A stretch of 64,000 nucleotides of DNA from Owenia fusiformis (lineage: Eukaryota; Annelida; Polychaeta; Sabellida; Oweniidae): assembly GCA_903813345.2 (NCBI GenBank), contig CAIIXF020000010.1, positions 13,271,181-13,335,180 on the forward strand, read 5' to 3'. Below are positions 47,707 to 58,996 of the stretch, in pieces; positions within the stretch are counted from its first letter, which is position 1, and every line of letters begins with the position of its first letter. Position numbers and translations under genes: made by a program. The notes under the pieces were generated by a model. It worked only from the letters and a program-made list of their open reading frames with translations, ran no database searches and had not been told where the DNA came from.

Positions 47707-47805
47707 TTGCGCAGCATTTAGGTTTCGATGGGGGGCATCCTCCTATATTCCTTTCTACTTCTTTCGATTCACACTCCTTTCGGCATGTATGTGGAGGTTG
47801 ACAAG
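47707..47805 (-). CDS. Cassette exon: six-Cys beta-defensin-like module
   Basis: A 99-nt exon between GTTTTAG (before 47805) and A|GTAAGC (after 47707), phase 1-1. It encodes 33 residues with C-x5-C-x3-C-x11-C-x6-CC, including CRKEC and GGCPPSKPKCC; net charge about +2. It is the first module exon below the signal exon at 52289 (intron ~4.5 kb) and joins it in frame. It most resembles the module at 5128 (RKxC, GxCP, KPKCC). Confidence 0.78.
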
Positions 47806-47917
47806 CTAAAACATCAAATAACGCATCCTATAACATATCATCAAGGATAGCATATTTTCTGGGAAATATACTAAAAACCTAAAGCAAAAAGAACGAATAG
47901 TTGAGGGTATCATTAAG

Positions 47918-49611
47918 CACGAGGGGAAAGAGTACCCGTGTATATACAACCTACCGCCGAGCAAAGACCCGAAGATGTCTGAAAATGTAGGGGGTGAGTT
48001 ATAAACTTTTGTTTATATCTTGAATTTCTCAATATGAGAAACAGATAAAACACAGAATTGTGTGTAACTGATAAAGTTATTGTTCCAGGCACTCATGTTT
48101 GCAAAATAATGAGAACTTAGCGCAATGTTTACTATTCAATCGCTAAATTCAACTTTTAAATATTTGAATGATGATTTACATATTGAATAAGTAACAACCA
48201 TGGCTGTCTTTACTTCATTCGATTCAAAGATACAATAGGTGTAAATGTATCTTATTTATTTCACTGCCATACGTTGCATATCATTGAAATCACCGGTGAA
48301 AGTTGAAAATGAAAGACCCGATTATGTCACGAGTACGATTATATAGGACCCGAAGCTACCACCGAGCTATTCCGACTATACCGTGAGTATAACCTGATGA
48401 GGTAGTGAGTAAGCTTTCGAATGAGCATATAATATCGTGACGATATCACAAATATTCCTTTTTATTTATCATATACTCCTGGCACCGGGATATAATATAA
48501 TATGATATAATTCCCGCAGCACTGTACGTCAACGTCTGTTTCCGGCAAAGTTCTTTAAAACATTGAATTCATGCTTACACTTGAATCACCATAATTTCCT
48601 ATGTGTCTATGGTAAGAGTGCAACCCAAAAACATTTAATTCTGCATTGCAAGCGCCATTCTACTGAAAGAACACAACTTGAAGAATCCCAAGCTTCACAA
48701 GCTTCATATCCTCGAAACGAAAATTACCTTGATCTTTCTTTGATAATACAATACCATAGTCAAAAACATTGTAAATCCATTTTTTGCCATTTAACTCAGG
48801 CACATTAACTTTAATACTCAGTAATGGATGGTGCTGACTGAAGTGGACCACAAAGTCATCCATCTCGTGTGATTTATAACTACAGTGGAAGCATTTGTAC
48901 CGAGGACCTGAAATACAATGTTTCGATGTGCAGTGGTAACTGGTGATAACCATATTTTTTTCAGTTTCATTTATTGTTCACAACAAAATGATTCACATGA
49001 ATGATCTAGATGCAGATTGTAGGTTTATTATTTTTTCATCAGCACGTCATAAACTCGACGATATAATCGGATAACAACAGATTTTACTCAAGTAATGTTC
49101 GGATTCTGAGATCCTTTACTCAAGATATTTTCGGATCTTTATAATATTACTCATCGATCACATCGGGTCCGATGTCCGATAACCTCGGATCTTTTAGGAC
49201 AAAGTTTAAGTGAAGATTTTGCTGTTCAAAAGTGCTATTTTGACCTAATATTTTGACACTTAATATATTATGCATATGCACATCCATTTACCGACCCAAG
49301 TATGTCTTATGTATGGCTCATTATCAATTAAAGCGAGTATGAATGAGAAAAACAAATCGAAAACCATTATACGTTTACCTTATCTCTTAATTTGGACTCA
49401 TAAAAATATATTTCAACTATAATTCTAGGCCAATTGCGCCTGCTAGAACATCTTAGTTAACTCTAACCATCCAAAGGAATTGTTAGTGACATTATATTAC
49501 CTTTATTGTCCATTTTCCTACGAGATGACATTATCAAACATTTGCCCGGCGGTATGTGCGTGTCTTGCTCGGCGGTAGGTTGTATATACACGGGTACTCT
49601 TTCCCCTCGTG
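47918..49611. mobile_element. 1694-bp element with perfect 47-bp inverted ends
   Basis: The first 47 bases (CACGAGGGGAAAGAGTACCC onward) are perfectly inverted at 49565-49611. ATTAAG flanks both sides (47912-47917, 49612-49617). This fits a 6-bp target duplication, or TTAA with one mismatched end base. It contains a zinc-finger reading frame on the minus strand (48660-48953). Superfamily not assigned. Confidence 0.85.
48660..48953 (-). CDS. C2H2 zinc-finger reading frame inside the 1694-bp element
   Basis: 97 codons. Residues ~20-44 form one C2H2 finger (YKCFHCSYKSHEMDDFVVHF then SQHH; C-x2-C-x12-H-x3-H), followed by a basic-hydrophobic stretch with NGKKWIYNVFDYGIV. A possible acceptor TATTTCAG precedes GPRYKC, and a possible donor (CAAG|GTAATT) follows SKKDQ, so the true exon may be about 48721-48907. 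Further downstream a HSYHRHI-like segment suggests another finger exon. It may be part of the transposon's protein or a captured host exon. Confidence 0.5.
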   Translation of the reverse strand: MVITSYHCTSKHCISGPRYKCFHCSYKSHEMDDFVVHFSQHHPLLSIKVNVPELNGKKWIYNVFDYGIVLSKKDQGNFRFEDMKLVKLGILQVVFFQ

Positions 49612-49712
49612 ATTAAGGATAACAAACGGAGAAAATCAACACGATTTACAACATAAAACATTAATGTACAACACCTACAATAATATAATAAAAACAAACA
49701 ACAGAGAATTAT

Positions 49713-49870
49713 ACAGGGTGGTCAAAAAGTGAACCCTTGCAAGAAGCTAAATCTCAATTATTACCTGCATTAATGGGCTAATATTCTCATATGCTTTAGA
49801 TGAAGGTTTACAGTTTTTGTTGGAAATCTACAGGGTGTCTCAAAAATGTACCCAAAAGTATATCAACAGC
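49713..49870 (+). repeat. Two mariner-type ends
   Basis: TACAGGGTGGTCAAAAAGTG (49713) is the partner type of the end at 5107. A second, TACAGGGTGTCTCAAAAATG, starts at ~49830. Neither has a mapped opposite end. Confidence 0.55.
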
Positions 49871-50397
49871 ACAGATAAACCAATCAATAGTTTCAGACAT
49901 TTTTTGCATGGTCATGTAGCCAAAACATGAGTTTTCTCTCCAATACACCTTTTTTCAGTTTTCCCCATTGATAGAGCTTTTTGTTTTCTAGATTTAAACT
50001 TACGTATGAGTCATGTAGAGGATTATCATTCGGCACAAATCTAGAAAATATAGTCTGATTTTAATAAGTTTCTTCGATTTGGAATTTGTTTTGTAAATGA
50101 AGTTGCAATTCATATATTTAGCGCCTCGCTTTTGTTACATTGACGAAAGTCCATTATATTACCAATGTAGGTTACTTTGATGACATTTGATGACTTTCGA
50201 TGCGGTGGTCTAAATGCATGAATTGCAGTTTTATTAAAGGATCAAATTCCAAACCGAGCACATTTCTAAGCTTGACTATATTGTCTAACTTTGTGCCGTA
50301 GGTTTAAATCAAGGAAACAAAAACTCGTAACCAGGAAGTTCATCCATTTTGTTACATTGACGTTCCGCCATTTTAACTAGTTGTGGAACAGTGTTTA

Positions 50398-50510
50398 GGT
50401 ATCTGGTCAACTCGGACCCTATTTAACTTGGACCCTATTCAACTCGGACTCTAATTAGCTCGGATCCTAGTCAACTTGGACCCTAGTTTACTTGGACCCA
50501 GTTATATTCA
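50398..50510 (+). repeat. Minisatellite, ~6 units of 16-18 bp
   Basis: Repeats variants of CAACTCGGACCCTATTT, alternating ACTCGGAC and ACTTGGAC. Confidence 0.85.
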
Positions 50511-52260
50511 ATATAAATCAGAGGTATTTTGCTATGTTAGAGGTGAAAGCAATTTACTTTAAAACTATTAAGAATATTGGGATAGTTTAAGATACAATTT
50601 AATTCATTACTGAAATCGTTAAATAATGATGTTTATGTATATTTCTAATGAGTCAAAATCAGTCTTTCAAAACCTGTATACTTTTATGCTATTTGCGTCA
50701 TGTGTGATCAAATAACTCTTTATAATTGAATAAGAATGTTTTGATTCATTTTATATTGACTTTATATAGAATTGGAAGTATACCATGTTTTTAAAAACAT
50801 GAATTCAATTTAGCCTCTTGTGTATGATGCTGTTATGATAACTAAGAAACCCAATTAACAAATCATGTATCCTCTGATAAGCATTTAATTAGGGTGTTAA
50901 TGTAAACAAAATATAGAGGTATTACATTAATTCCAATGTACAGTATGGGTAAATGTGTTAGCGCATTTGAGATTTAAATAATTTTATTTCCAAGTTCATT
51001 TTCTAAACATGTGTGAAAATTACTTTCTGTTTGTCGAAAATGCATGATTATTTCATTACACATCTTTTTTCGCATTTCATCATGTTTATCCTTTTTAATT
51101 TCCACACATCATTCCACAGGTCATTCAAAACTCTCGAGGGGGGTGTTTTAAAATCTAAAAAAAAAGTAGGTCAAATGGAGTCAAAAATAGGTCAAAGTAA
51201 CATAGGGGTGAGCTTTTTTCGCGTATTTTTTCTTTTTTCAGTCAACAACAAATAATGCTTTTTAGCCAGAAAAGGGTACCAAATGTGATAGGAGTATATA
51301 GTATCTACCTTTTTAGGACAAAAAACCTTGGATAAGTACCGTTCCTAAACCCAGAGATAGGTAATTTGGTCGAAATTTTTACGAAATGAAATATCGAAAA
51401 TTAGGAGGGTGGGAGACAAATCACAGCCCATGACCTAAGATTCTAAATAAATAACATTTTTTTAAGTAACCTCCTAGGACATAGAATTACATGTTTGGCT
51501 CTATATTTACTGATTTATGAAAAATATTTTTAAATAAATAACGCCACCTGAGATTCAAGTTCTGAGTTCAAATAATTGTGTAATATTTTGATGCATATAT
51601 ATTCACAAGTTTGTAAATTATATGCATATTAAGATGGAAAATTGACTTAAAATAGCCGCGAAACTGAAAAATCTTGGGGTAGTTGAGACAAAAAAATTAT
51701 TTCTACAAAACAAATAAAGATATGGTTATATGGTTTTGCTGACATCTTACAAACATGTTCAGGACATCCCAGAAAGAATTTCATGGATATATGATCACTA
51801 GTTTTTAAACAAACATTTTTTTACTCAAATTGTTTGGATCGAAACGCGAGTCGCGGACCACAATATGATATTGAAAACTTTGTATCTCAGTCAATAAAAG
51901 TCAGATTACCTTGTTATATGGCATGTTTGAAAGGGTATTTAGTATTCTATATGGTCTATATCGAAAGAAAAGTAAAAATGACCAGCTTATAATTTTGTTC
52001 TATGAAACCATAGAGATGGTGTGATTTTCAAGCAATTTCTGGAAAAAGTTCCCACCATCCTAACTCAGCCAAATTACACCCGATCACTTCGATTTTTGCA
52101 CCAAAAATGATCTTTTATCTGTAGCTATAGATACAACAGATATAAAAAATAGTTTTTCTTCGTAGAGAAGTACCGGGGAATAATCCGCAGGGGGTTATCC
52201 GACCCAGAAACCGGAAATTTTAATAAAAATTGAGCCGGATTAAACCTTGAATCTTTTGTT
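50511..52260. other. No gene recognised
   Basis: AT-rich, with AGTAGGTCAAATGGAGTC-type short repeats near 51165. No domain motifs. It lies in the presumed first intron of the secreted-peptide gene. Confidence 0.5.
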
Positions 52261-52288
52261 TACAACCCGGGTAAGCGGGACTACTTAC

Positions 52289-52364
52289 GTGGGTACTCTC
52301 CACTGATAAAATCCTGGGTGACGGCAAAAGCAACGATGCAAACTAACAAAGTTAGAGAACTCAT
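52289..52364 (-). CDS. Signal-peptide exon of a secreted Cys-rich peptide gene (copy 1)
   Basis: ATG at 52364 encodes 25 residues starting MSSLTLLVCIVAFAVTQDFI, then phase-1 donor C|GTAAGTAG. The hydrophobic core LTLLVCIVAFAV is a typical signal peptide, with likely cleavage around VTQ-D. The 5' leader (GACAAGACATTAAACAAAG) is conserved with copy 2. The downstream module at 47805 starts with the two bases that complete the split codon. The intron in between holds the 1694-bp element and mariner ends. Confidence 0.8.
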
Positions 52365-52440
52365 CTTTGTTTAATGTCTTGTCCAGTGATCCTGGTTTCT
52401 GAACGTCCACCGTGAATTGCTGCTCATGGAACCAGAGTTT

Positions 52441-52492
52441 GGTTTTATACTGCGATTAGCCATCGTCAGATCTATTCATGATCAGATCTATT
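52441..52492 (-). promoter_or_regulatory. TATA box and two AGATCTATT motifs, signal exon copy 1
   Basis: Minus-strand GTATAAAACC (52450-52441) is 77-86 bases before the ATG. AGATCTATT occurs at 52468-52476 and 52484-52492 (plus strand). The same layout appears in the copies at 30.8 and 8.2 kb. Confidence 0.68.
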
Positions 52493-53817
52493 CAGTTTCA
52501 TTTCAAATAGTTCTTTTTTCAATTTGAGAGTAAAAGGATTCCAATCAAATTGACTATTATTCGTTGAAATGCTATTGATGTTTCAATTTTATTTCATGTT
52601 TATGTAAAACATACGCAATAAAACTATCAATAAAACAGCACATCGATTTGTAGAATCCAGAGAGTTTAATCAGCATCACTTACGTTTGGGATAAGTTAGC
52701 CTGGCGCCCAGGGGGGATGTTTCTCAAAAATTGAAATAAATCTAGAATGCAACTTATTCAGTCAATCTTATTGCCGAACTTGGCTAAGGCACTGGTCCTC
52801 ACCTAGATACCATGACGATACGTCAGTGTATCATAGCTAAACAACTTCCGGGATTTGAATTCGGTAAGATATTTTTATTTCTCGATTTACACCTACTTAT
52901 AAGTAAAGTTGTGGATAATAATTTGGCTCAAGGTTAAAGGGGTATTCCTTGCCAGACTATCTCTCTCCTAATAGAGATTTTACATTTTGGCATGCCATCT
53001 CCTGATACCTTGGTGAACTAAGTCATGTGATCATTTATATCCAATCAGAATGCATTTCTGCCACATAGTGATAGCATAGTGATCCAAAGCTAAACCAAGG
53101 TGTAGGAAGGGTTTATATTATCATATAGAAGGGGTGCACTTTTCTAATTGGCCATGGTTGAAATGCATGTTTGCAAACTTAGTACTTGCACCAAGAGCTC
53201 TGACTGGCATCCTAACAAAATAAATTCATACTACACTGATGCCTAGGTCACATTTGCTCCGTTTGATCAATATTGTATTTAATTTTGAACAAAATACTCA
53301 ATCGGCATGGCGCCGTAGTGAAAATCTGAGCAATCTGCATTACTTGTACACAGTGTATACCAGTAGCCCATTTTCAGCATAGCAATTTCTAAGAAGGGTT
53401 GCCAAAATACTCCATCATGGAATACCTTGACCCTCTCTTCTTACATGATAGACACAGACATGTTTCTAGATGCGATGTGTACCAGAATGAAAGCTCTGGC
53501 TTCTTCCTAACTTGGCGGGAGGGTGCAAAGTACTTTCTTGATTATTAAGAATAAATGCCATTGTCACAGGAACTCTGCATTTTATGTCATGTATGTAAAT
53601 CCATTGAATATTTATCTGCGTGCTCGAAGTTAAGTAAGTTAAGAAGATCAGATTCTTTATAACACTTGATCCAAATCTATTTGATATTCAAAATCTAAGT
53701 AAACCTCTCTTTTTGAAGAACCAACTATCTATCATATTACTCAGATTGGATTAATCAATATTCTCATACTCTCTCTAGTTTGTATGAATGAATGACCCTA
53801 AACATCATCTGAAAGAC

Positions 53818-54108
53818 TTCTCAGAAAATGTGCCAAATATATTACTCTAAATCATACATGTCATAGGAGCTTTGAAATTTTGAAAAGTTGTCTGAAACAA
53901 AAATTGTGATCATAAAAAGAGAATGGATTGCTTTCTAAAGCAGTTTTCTCATTTTTCTATTTTTAGGAATGAATTCAAATTTTCAAAAGCTTCTATAATT
54001 TCAAATAATATATTTGGCACACTTTTTCAAAAAATGCAATAGATTCTGTCTGGTGACCTTTCTAAAAGTCCAACTTTTAACTGTTTTTGAGTCACATTTT
54101 CTGAGTCG
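53818..54108. repeat. Diverged copy of the central part of the GGTGCTATG foldback
   Basis: Inverted halves with TCAGAAAATGTGCCAAATAT / ATATTTGGCACACTTTTTCA and TTGAAATTTTGAAAAGTTGT resemble 55130-55340. Confidence 0.6.
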
Positions 54109-54117
54109 CACTCCTCT

Positions 54118-54800
54118 GTGTATACTTTCTCCAGTATGTATGAATCGAAACTAGGTTAATTTCCCATGTGCCTAAACCAATATTTTATTGTTTCATTTAC
54201 TTTCTGTGTATGTGTGTATAGATTTATATTTATATTTTTCCAGTGTATATATGAAACAATAAATTTTAACTGTCGTGTATTGATAAATATCATGTACTTT
54301 CTCCAGTGTGTATGAGCAAATATTATGTACTTTCACTTTAGTTATTTAACCAATACTCTGTACGTTCATACACACTGGAGAAAGTACATAGTATTTGTTC
54401 ATACAAAATGTGTGTTCATAAACAATGGAGTACATGATATTTGTTCATACATACTGGAGAAAGTATATACACAGGCGTGTTGGTTCATATACATGTCCAT
54501 ACTGGAGAAAGAGCGTAATGTCTCTTCATACACATTATAGATATTGTAGTACATTAAATTCGTCCATGCTCACTGGTTTAGGAACATTTTATTCGTTCTG
54601 ACACATTGATTAATTAACAAAATATTGAAATCACGGAAGAGAATGAACAACGTTTTGGTTCATGCATAATGGAGAAAGTACAAATCATTTGCTTATGCAT
54701 GTTGGAGAATGGACACAAAATATTTGTTCAGACATGCAGGAGAAAGTACAAAAAAATGTGTACATTGAAAGTGGAGAACCCAGATTATATACTTTCTCCA
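54118..54800. repeat. Interspersed ~45-60-bp units with CTGGAGAAAGTA
   Basis: TTCATACA.ACTGGAGAAAGTA occurs at least six times, first in reverse (ACTTTCTCCAGT, 54125-54310) then forward (54365 on), and again reversed at 54790. A palindromic minisatellite. Confidence 0.75.
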
Positions 54801-54863
54801 GTTTAATTGTATGAACAAATTCATCAATGTGTTTCATGCAACACATTTTAATTTGTAATTTAA

Positions 54864-55606
54864 GGTGCTATGTAAGTTAACAGAAATGACAAAACAAAAA
54901 ATGTCAAAACCATGCTGGATTCTGAAATTTTTTTGAACCAAGATAACAGAGTTCTGTTTGGACCTCCAGTCAGTTTAACTCGTTCAACATATTTACACGA
55001 CCGGGAACACAAGGAAAATGGTCAGAATGACCATAAACATGATGAAATAACCTTTTCAGCCCTCTAAAAATGTGACTGAAAAATAGCTAAAAGTAGGGCT
55101 CAGGAAAGGTCAATGAACAGAATCGCTTGATTTTTTCAGAAAATGTGTCTAATATATTGCTCTAAATGATACAATCTTTGAAATTTTAAAAAATTGTCTG
55201 AAACAATAATTGCTGTAGTTAAAAGGAAAATAGATCGATTTTGAATTCAGTTTTTTTTTCTTTTTTTCTGAGAATGATATGAATTTTTTCAAAATTGTAT
55301 CATTTAGAGTAATACATTGGGCACATTTTCTGAAAAAGTCAAAAGATTCTCTTCAGTGACCTTTCCTGATCACCTACTCTTAGCTATTTTCAGCCACATT
55401 TTCAAAGGGCTGAAAAGGTTATTTCATCATGTTTATGGTCATTCCGACCATTTTCCTTGTGTTCCCAGTCATGTAAATATGTTGAACTAGTTAAACTGAC
55501 CGGAGGCCCAAACAGAACTCTGTTATCTTGATTCAAAAAATTTTCAAAATCCAGCAAGGTTTTGACATTTTTTGTTTTGTCATTTCCTGTTAACTTCCAT
55601 AGCACC
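54864..55606. mobile_element. 743-bp TTAA foldback, nearly full-length hairpin
   Basis: GGTGCTATG at the left is inverted at the right, flanked by TTAA (54860-54863, 55607-55610). Both arms (~360 bp) are mutual inverted copies with ~85% similarity by eye. Related copies at 60949-61704 and 40090-40390. Confidence 0.85.
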
Positions 55607-56530
55607 TTAATTTGTATATCCAAGTAAGATTTTTTAGAATTGTGCCTGTTTGTGAAATTTAGTCAATAAACTAACCGTAAATGTCTGCAACAATAGAAAA
55701 ATCAATAGTGATTTTAGGGCATTTTGGTAAAGCCTTTGGTTTGTAATGGGAAGATTGTCTTTATCACTAGAACTGTTCTACATGGGGTCTGTTGCACAAT
55801 TGATAAATTATATACTCTACTAATACATTACTATATAGATTTGCAATGTCTAGGTTTTATTCAAGTAACTGGCTCCACTGAGTGTGTATTCAAATGCTGT
55901 GCTTATAAAATGTATCGACTCCTATACTACCTTTTGAATGAAAATAAACTCTTCCAAAAGTGATAGGACCTTAGTGCACCCATGCCATGGTAAGGACCTT
56001 AGGTTGGCATGCCAAAATGTAAAATCTCTAATATGGTAGCTATAACCATTTACATACTTTGCAAGTTTATCAAAAACAGAAAAATGTTTTGAAATTGTCA
56101 ATTTTTTTTACTAAATTCCAGTAGGCTGCCATCTTTTAGAATTTCACTCAGGAAGTGATGTCATCGACTCTCAACTTTGCATATAACATTAGGTAAGGAG
56201 CTATAAGAATTACTGAACCAGCTGAATATATTTTCAATTTGGTCTATGATTAAAATCCTTTTGATGATCTCTTCTTTAGTTCTAAGTTGACAACTCCTGA
56301 AAATATTTTTACACAGAAGATAAGGGCTTCTTGTTTAGAAGTGATTTTGTACTTCTTTCCTATACTGTTATAGACAAGGTTATAACAGGTGAGAGTCGAT
56401 GACATCACTTCCTGAAAGAAATCTCAAAAGATGGCAGCTTACTGGGAATGAGTACTACATTTTTAAATGATCAATACTGACCATATGAAAACATTTCCCC
56501 GTATTTTGCTAAATATGTAAAGTATATATA

Positions 56531-57634
56531 GTAGCCCGGACAGAATTGTTTAATGGTCACTTTTTCTTTAATCACTTTTTTAATTTTCAGTATTATCAAA
56601 ATCTGATTACATATTTGAAAACTAGAGTAAAATTCTGACATACAAAGTTTTTTTAAGGAACATCTCTTAATTTATTGATATTATAGGCGTTCATAGTATG
56701 AGTGACGCAAATACATAATTCACCATTTTGTCTCATATTTGTTCAAAAATGGCGGCATGTTTTGTGGTTTGAATGTTCAGTTGAAAGTTAATATTTAAAA
56801 AATGCCATAGGCCTACGAAATCATGTAAACTGCTGCCTTGGTATGAGATAATGACTGCATTTATAACCTTTTGTTTTAAATTGACTTGTATGTATACCAG
56901 TACTTAAAAAGGTTTGTACATTGTATGATTGTATAGTAAATTGGTAAGGTTGCAAGACTTAAAGTTTTTTGGCCATTCCATTGTTACTCGTAGTGATTAG
57001 CAACCCTAGTTTGTTTATCCTGTGCAACTATAGGGTCATACTGCTACAGTTTTTAATGTCTTTCCCAGTCACATGCCTCTTAACCCATCCTTGGCATGCA
57101 TGTGAATTGTTCTTCAGCTTTTCAATGGCCTCTAAGATGGCAGTTTGGAGCTCTTGAAAAGATTGAGGACCTACTCTCATCACACCCTGCACATTGGGGC
57201 GCCACCTTTTCACATTCTCCTGAACACAACCCCGAACATTTCAATAGAGTTGATTTCATATACCCTTAGAGGGAGTTGACTTCTTGTATTTGATGATTGG
57301 TCAGTTGCTGCATTACATCAGGATTGTAACGGTAGCAGCATGACCCTATAGTCCTTCGGCAATCTTTAAATATTAACTTTCAACTGAACATTCAAATTCA
57401 CAAAATATGCCGCCATTTTGAACAAATATGAAGCAAAATGATGAATTATGTATTTGCGTCAGTCATACTTTGAACGCCTTTAATATCAATAAATTAAGAG
57501 ATGTTCCTGAAATATTTTTTTGTATGTCAGAATTTTACTCTTGTTTTCAAATATGTGATCAGACTATGATAATACTGAAAATTAAAAAAGTTATTAAAGA
57601 AAAAGTGACCATTGAACACTTCTGTCCGGGCTAC
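56531..57634. mobile_element. 1104-bp TA element with ~270-bp inverted ends
   Basis: GTAGCCCGGACAGAATTGTT at the left and the complement at the right, flanked by TA. Inverted arms extend ~265 bases. The centre carries a reading-frame remnant on the minus strand (57300-57028: INSIEMFGVVFRRM, frame change, PQSFQELQTAILEAIEKL). This resembles the NPIE..W / ELQ.AI tail of Tc1/DDE_3 transposases. A solo arm is at 13050. Confidence 0.83.
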
Positions 57635-57905
57635 TATGATTGTAGCTACCAATCAGGAGAAAAATAGTCTGGCAAGAAATGGTCCTTTAAGGAAGATTGT
57701 CTAGTCAGAGAATCTGCTGGTGGTTTTAGGTTTGGTTTGTTATCGAAGACGCAATTCACATATTTAGTTCCTAGCTTTTGTTACACTTACAATTGGCATG
57801 GATATTTCCAATATTACACTGACATAGAGCTTTGATTATACTGCGAAAAAATAATATTATAGAGAAGGTTGATCTGTGAAGTGTCATTGACATATGTAGC
57901 CATAC

Positions 57906-58707
57906 TAGAATGATTTAGATGTATTCAATAAAATGAATGAAGAACTGACTAAATTAGCAATCTGGTTCAATGTAAATAAATTGTCATTGAATATTGAAAA
58001 TACAAAATATATGACTTTTACACAAAGAATAAAACTTAACCAAGGTCTTTCCCTTAAAATTGCTAAAAAACAAACCGAATGTGTTGACAAAATTAGTTTC
58101 TTAGGAGTTATCATTGATGAGAAACTCAGTTGGAAAGACCACATCAAGTACTTACAGATGAAAATATCAAGAACATTAGGAATCTTATACAAAGTTAAAG
58201 ACAAACTATCTCAAAATAGCTTAATTTCTATTTATAACTCACTAATATATTCAAACCTATCATATTGCAACTTGATTTGGGGCAATGCCACCAAAACATC
58301 CCTTGACCCATTATTTAAATTACAAAAACGCTTTCTGAGAATTTTGACAACCACACCTCTTACACATTTCACACAATTTTAAAAACTTTTCGATTCTCAA
58401 ACTATGTGATATTCATAAACTCTCAGTTGTATCTTTTGTTCAAGAATGCATACATGAGGTAAACACAGTTATGATTTCCCACTTTAGTAATTATTTTATG
58501 AAAAATCAAGAGTGCCATGATTACCATACTAGAACAAAGGAAAATATCCATCGAATAAAATCACGTAACACTTTAACAGAAAACTCAATAAAAAACGAAG
58601 GAGCAAAATTTTGGAACGTGTTACCCACTGAATTAAAACAAATACAAAATAATAAGAAATTTAAAACACAGTTAAAGTTACACCTAATTCAGAATTATCA
58701 ATCTTAA
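57906..58707 (+). pseudogene. CR1/L2-like LINE reverse-transcriptase tail, frameshifted
   Basis: The first frame (57906-58382) reads DLDVFNKMNEEL, then KLSLNIENTKYM, ISFLGVIIDEKLSWKDHI and YNSLIYSNLSYCNLIWGNA, then LQKRFLRILT. These are the thumb and end motifs of Jockey-superfamily RTs. Near 58380-58400 the frame shifts to KLCDIHKLSVVSFVQECI...HTRTKENIHRIKSRN...AKFWNVLPTEL, stop at 58705. The element is 5' truncated just before 57906. The 3' UTR probably runs to AATAAA/ATTAAAAC near 58978-58996. Confidence 0.87.
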
Positions 58708-58996
58708 TACTTATAACCTATTATCCAATGATGTTATATAAAGTGTTTAAAAACACGATTGAGAAGGAACTTTTATTTTAACCACTCAAAATGTTGTTCA
58801 ACACGTTGGTTAGGGGTGCAGGGTGACATCCTGGGGGGTACATGGGCCAACCAGGGGTTAAACTGCATCATTGACTAACGTAGATGCTTGTTATAGAGAT
58901 TAGACACATTGAACCTAAATACCAATAATAGCAAATGACTCCCTTTTTCTTTTTCTTTTGTACCTTTTCTATTTCCAATAAACATTTATTAAAACT

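Larger units (their letters stand above)
52973..56029. mobile_element. 3.06-kb element with AGAGATTTTACATTTTGGCA ends
   Basis: About 25 bp of inverted repeat (AGAGATTTTACATTTTGGCA TGCCA) at each end, with AAT at both sides (52970-52972, 56030-56032). The compact relative at 62.4 kb shows the empty site. It carries passengers: a foldback and the CTGGAGAAAGTA repeats. No transposase recognised. Confidence 0.8.
52938..57686. mobile_element. TTAA element (AGGGGTATTCCTTGCC) broken by two insertions
   Basis: Outer ends match the compact copy at 62418-63016 and are flanked by TTAA (52934-52937, 57687-57690). The interior appears as three pieces: 52938-52972, 56030-56530 and 57635-57686. They are separated by elements 52973-56029 and 56531-57634. 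Confidence 0.85.

Noticed and set aside
55724-55963. Plus-strand frame with a KCC motif as a further defensin-like module
   Set aside because: Cysteine spacing does not fit, there are no phase-1 splice sites, and it lies inside the 3.06-kb transposon.
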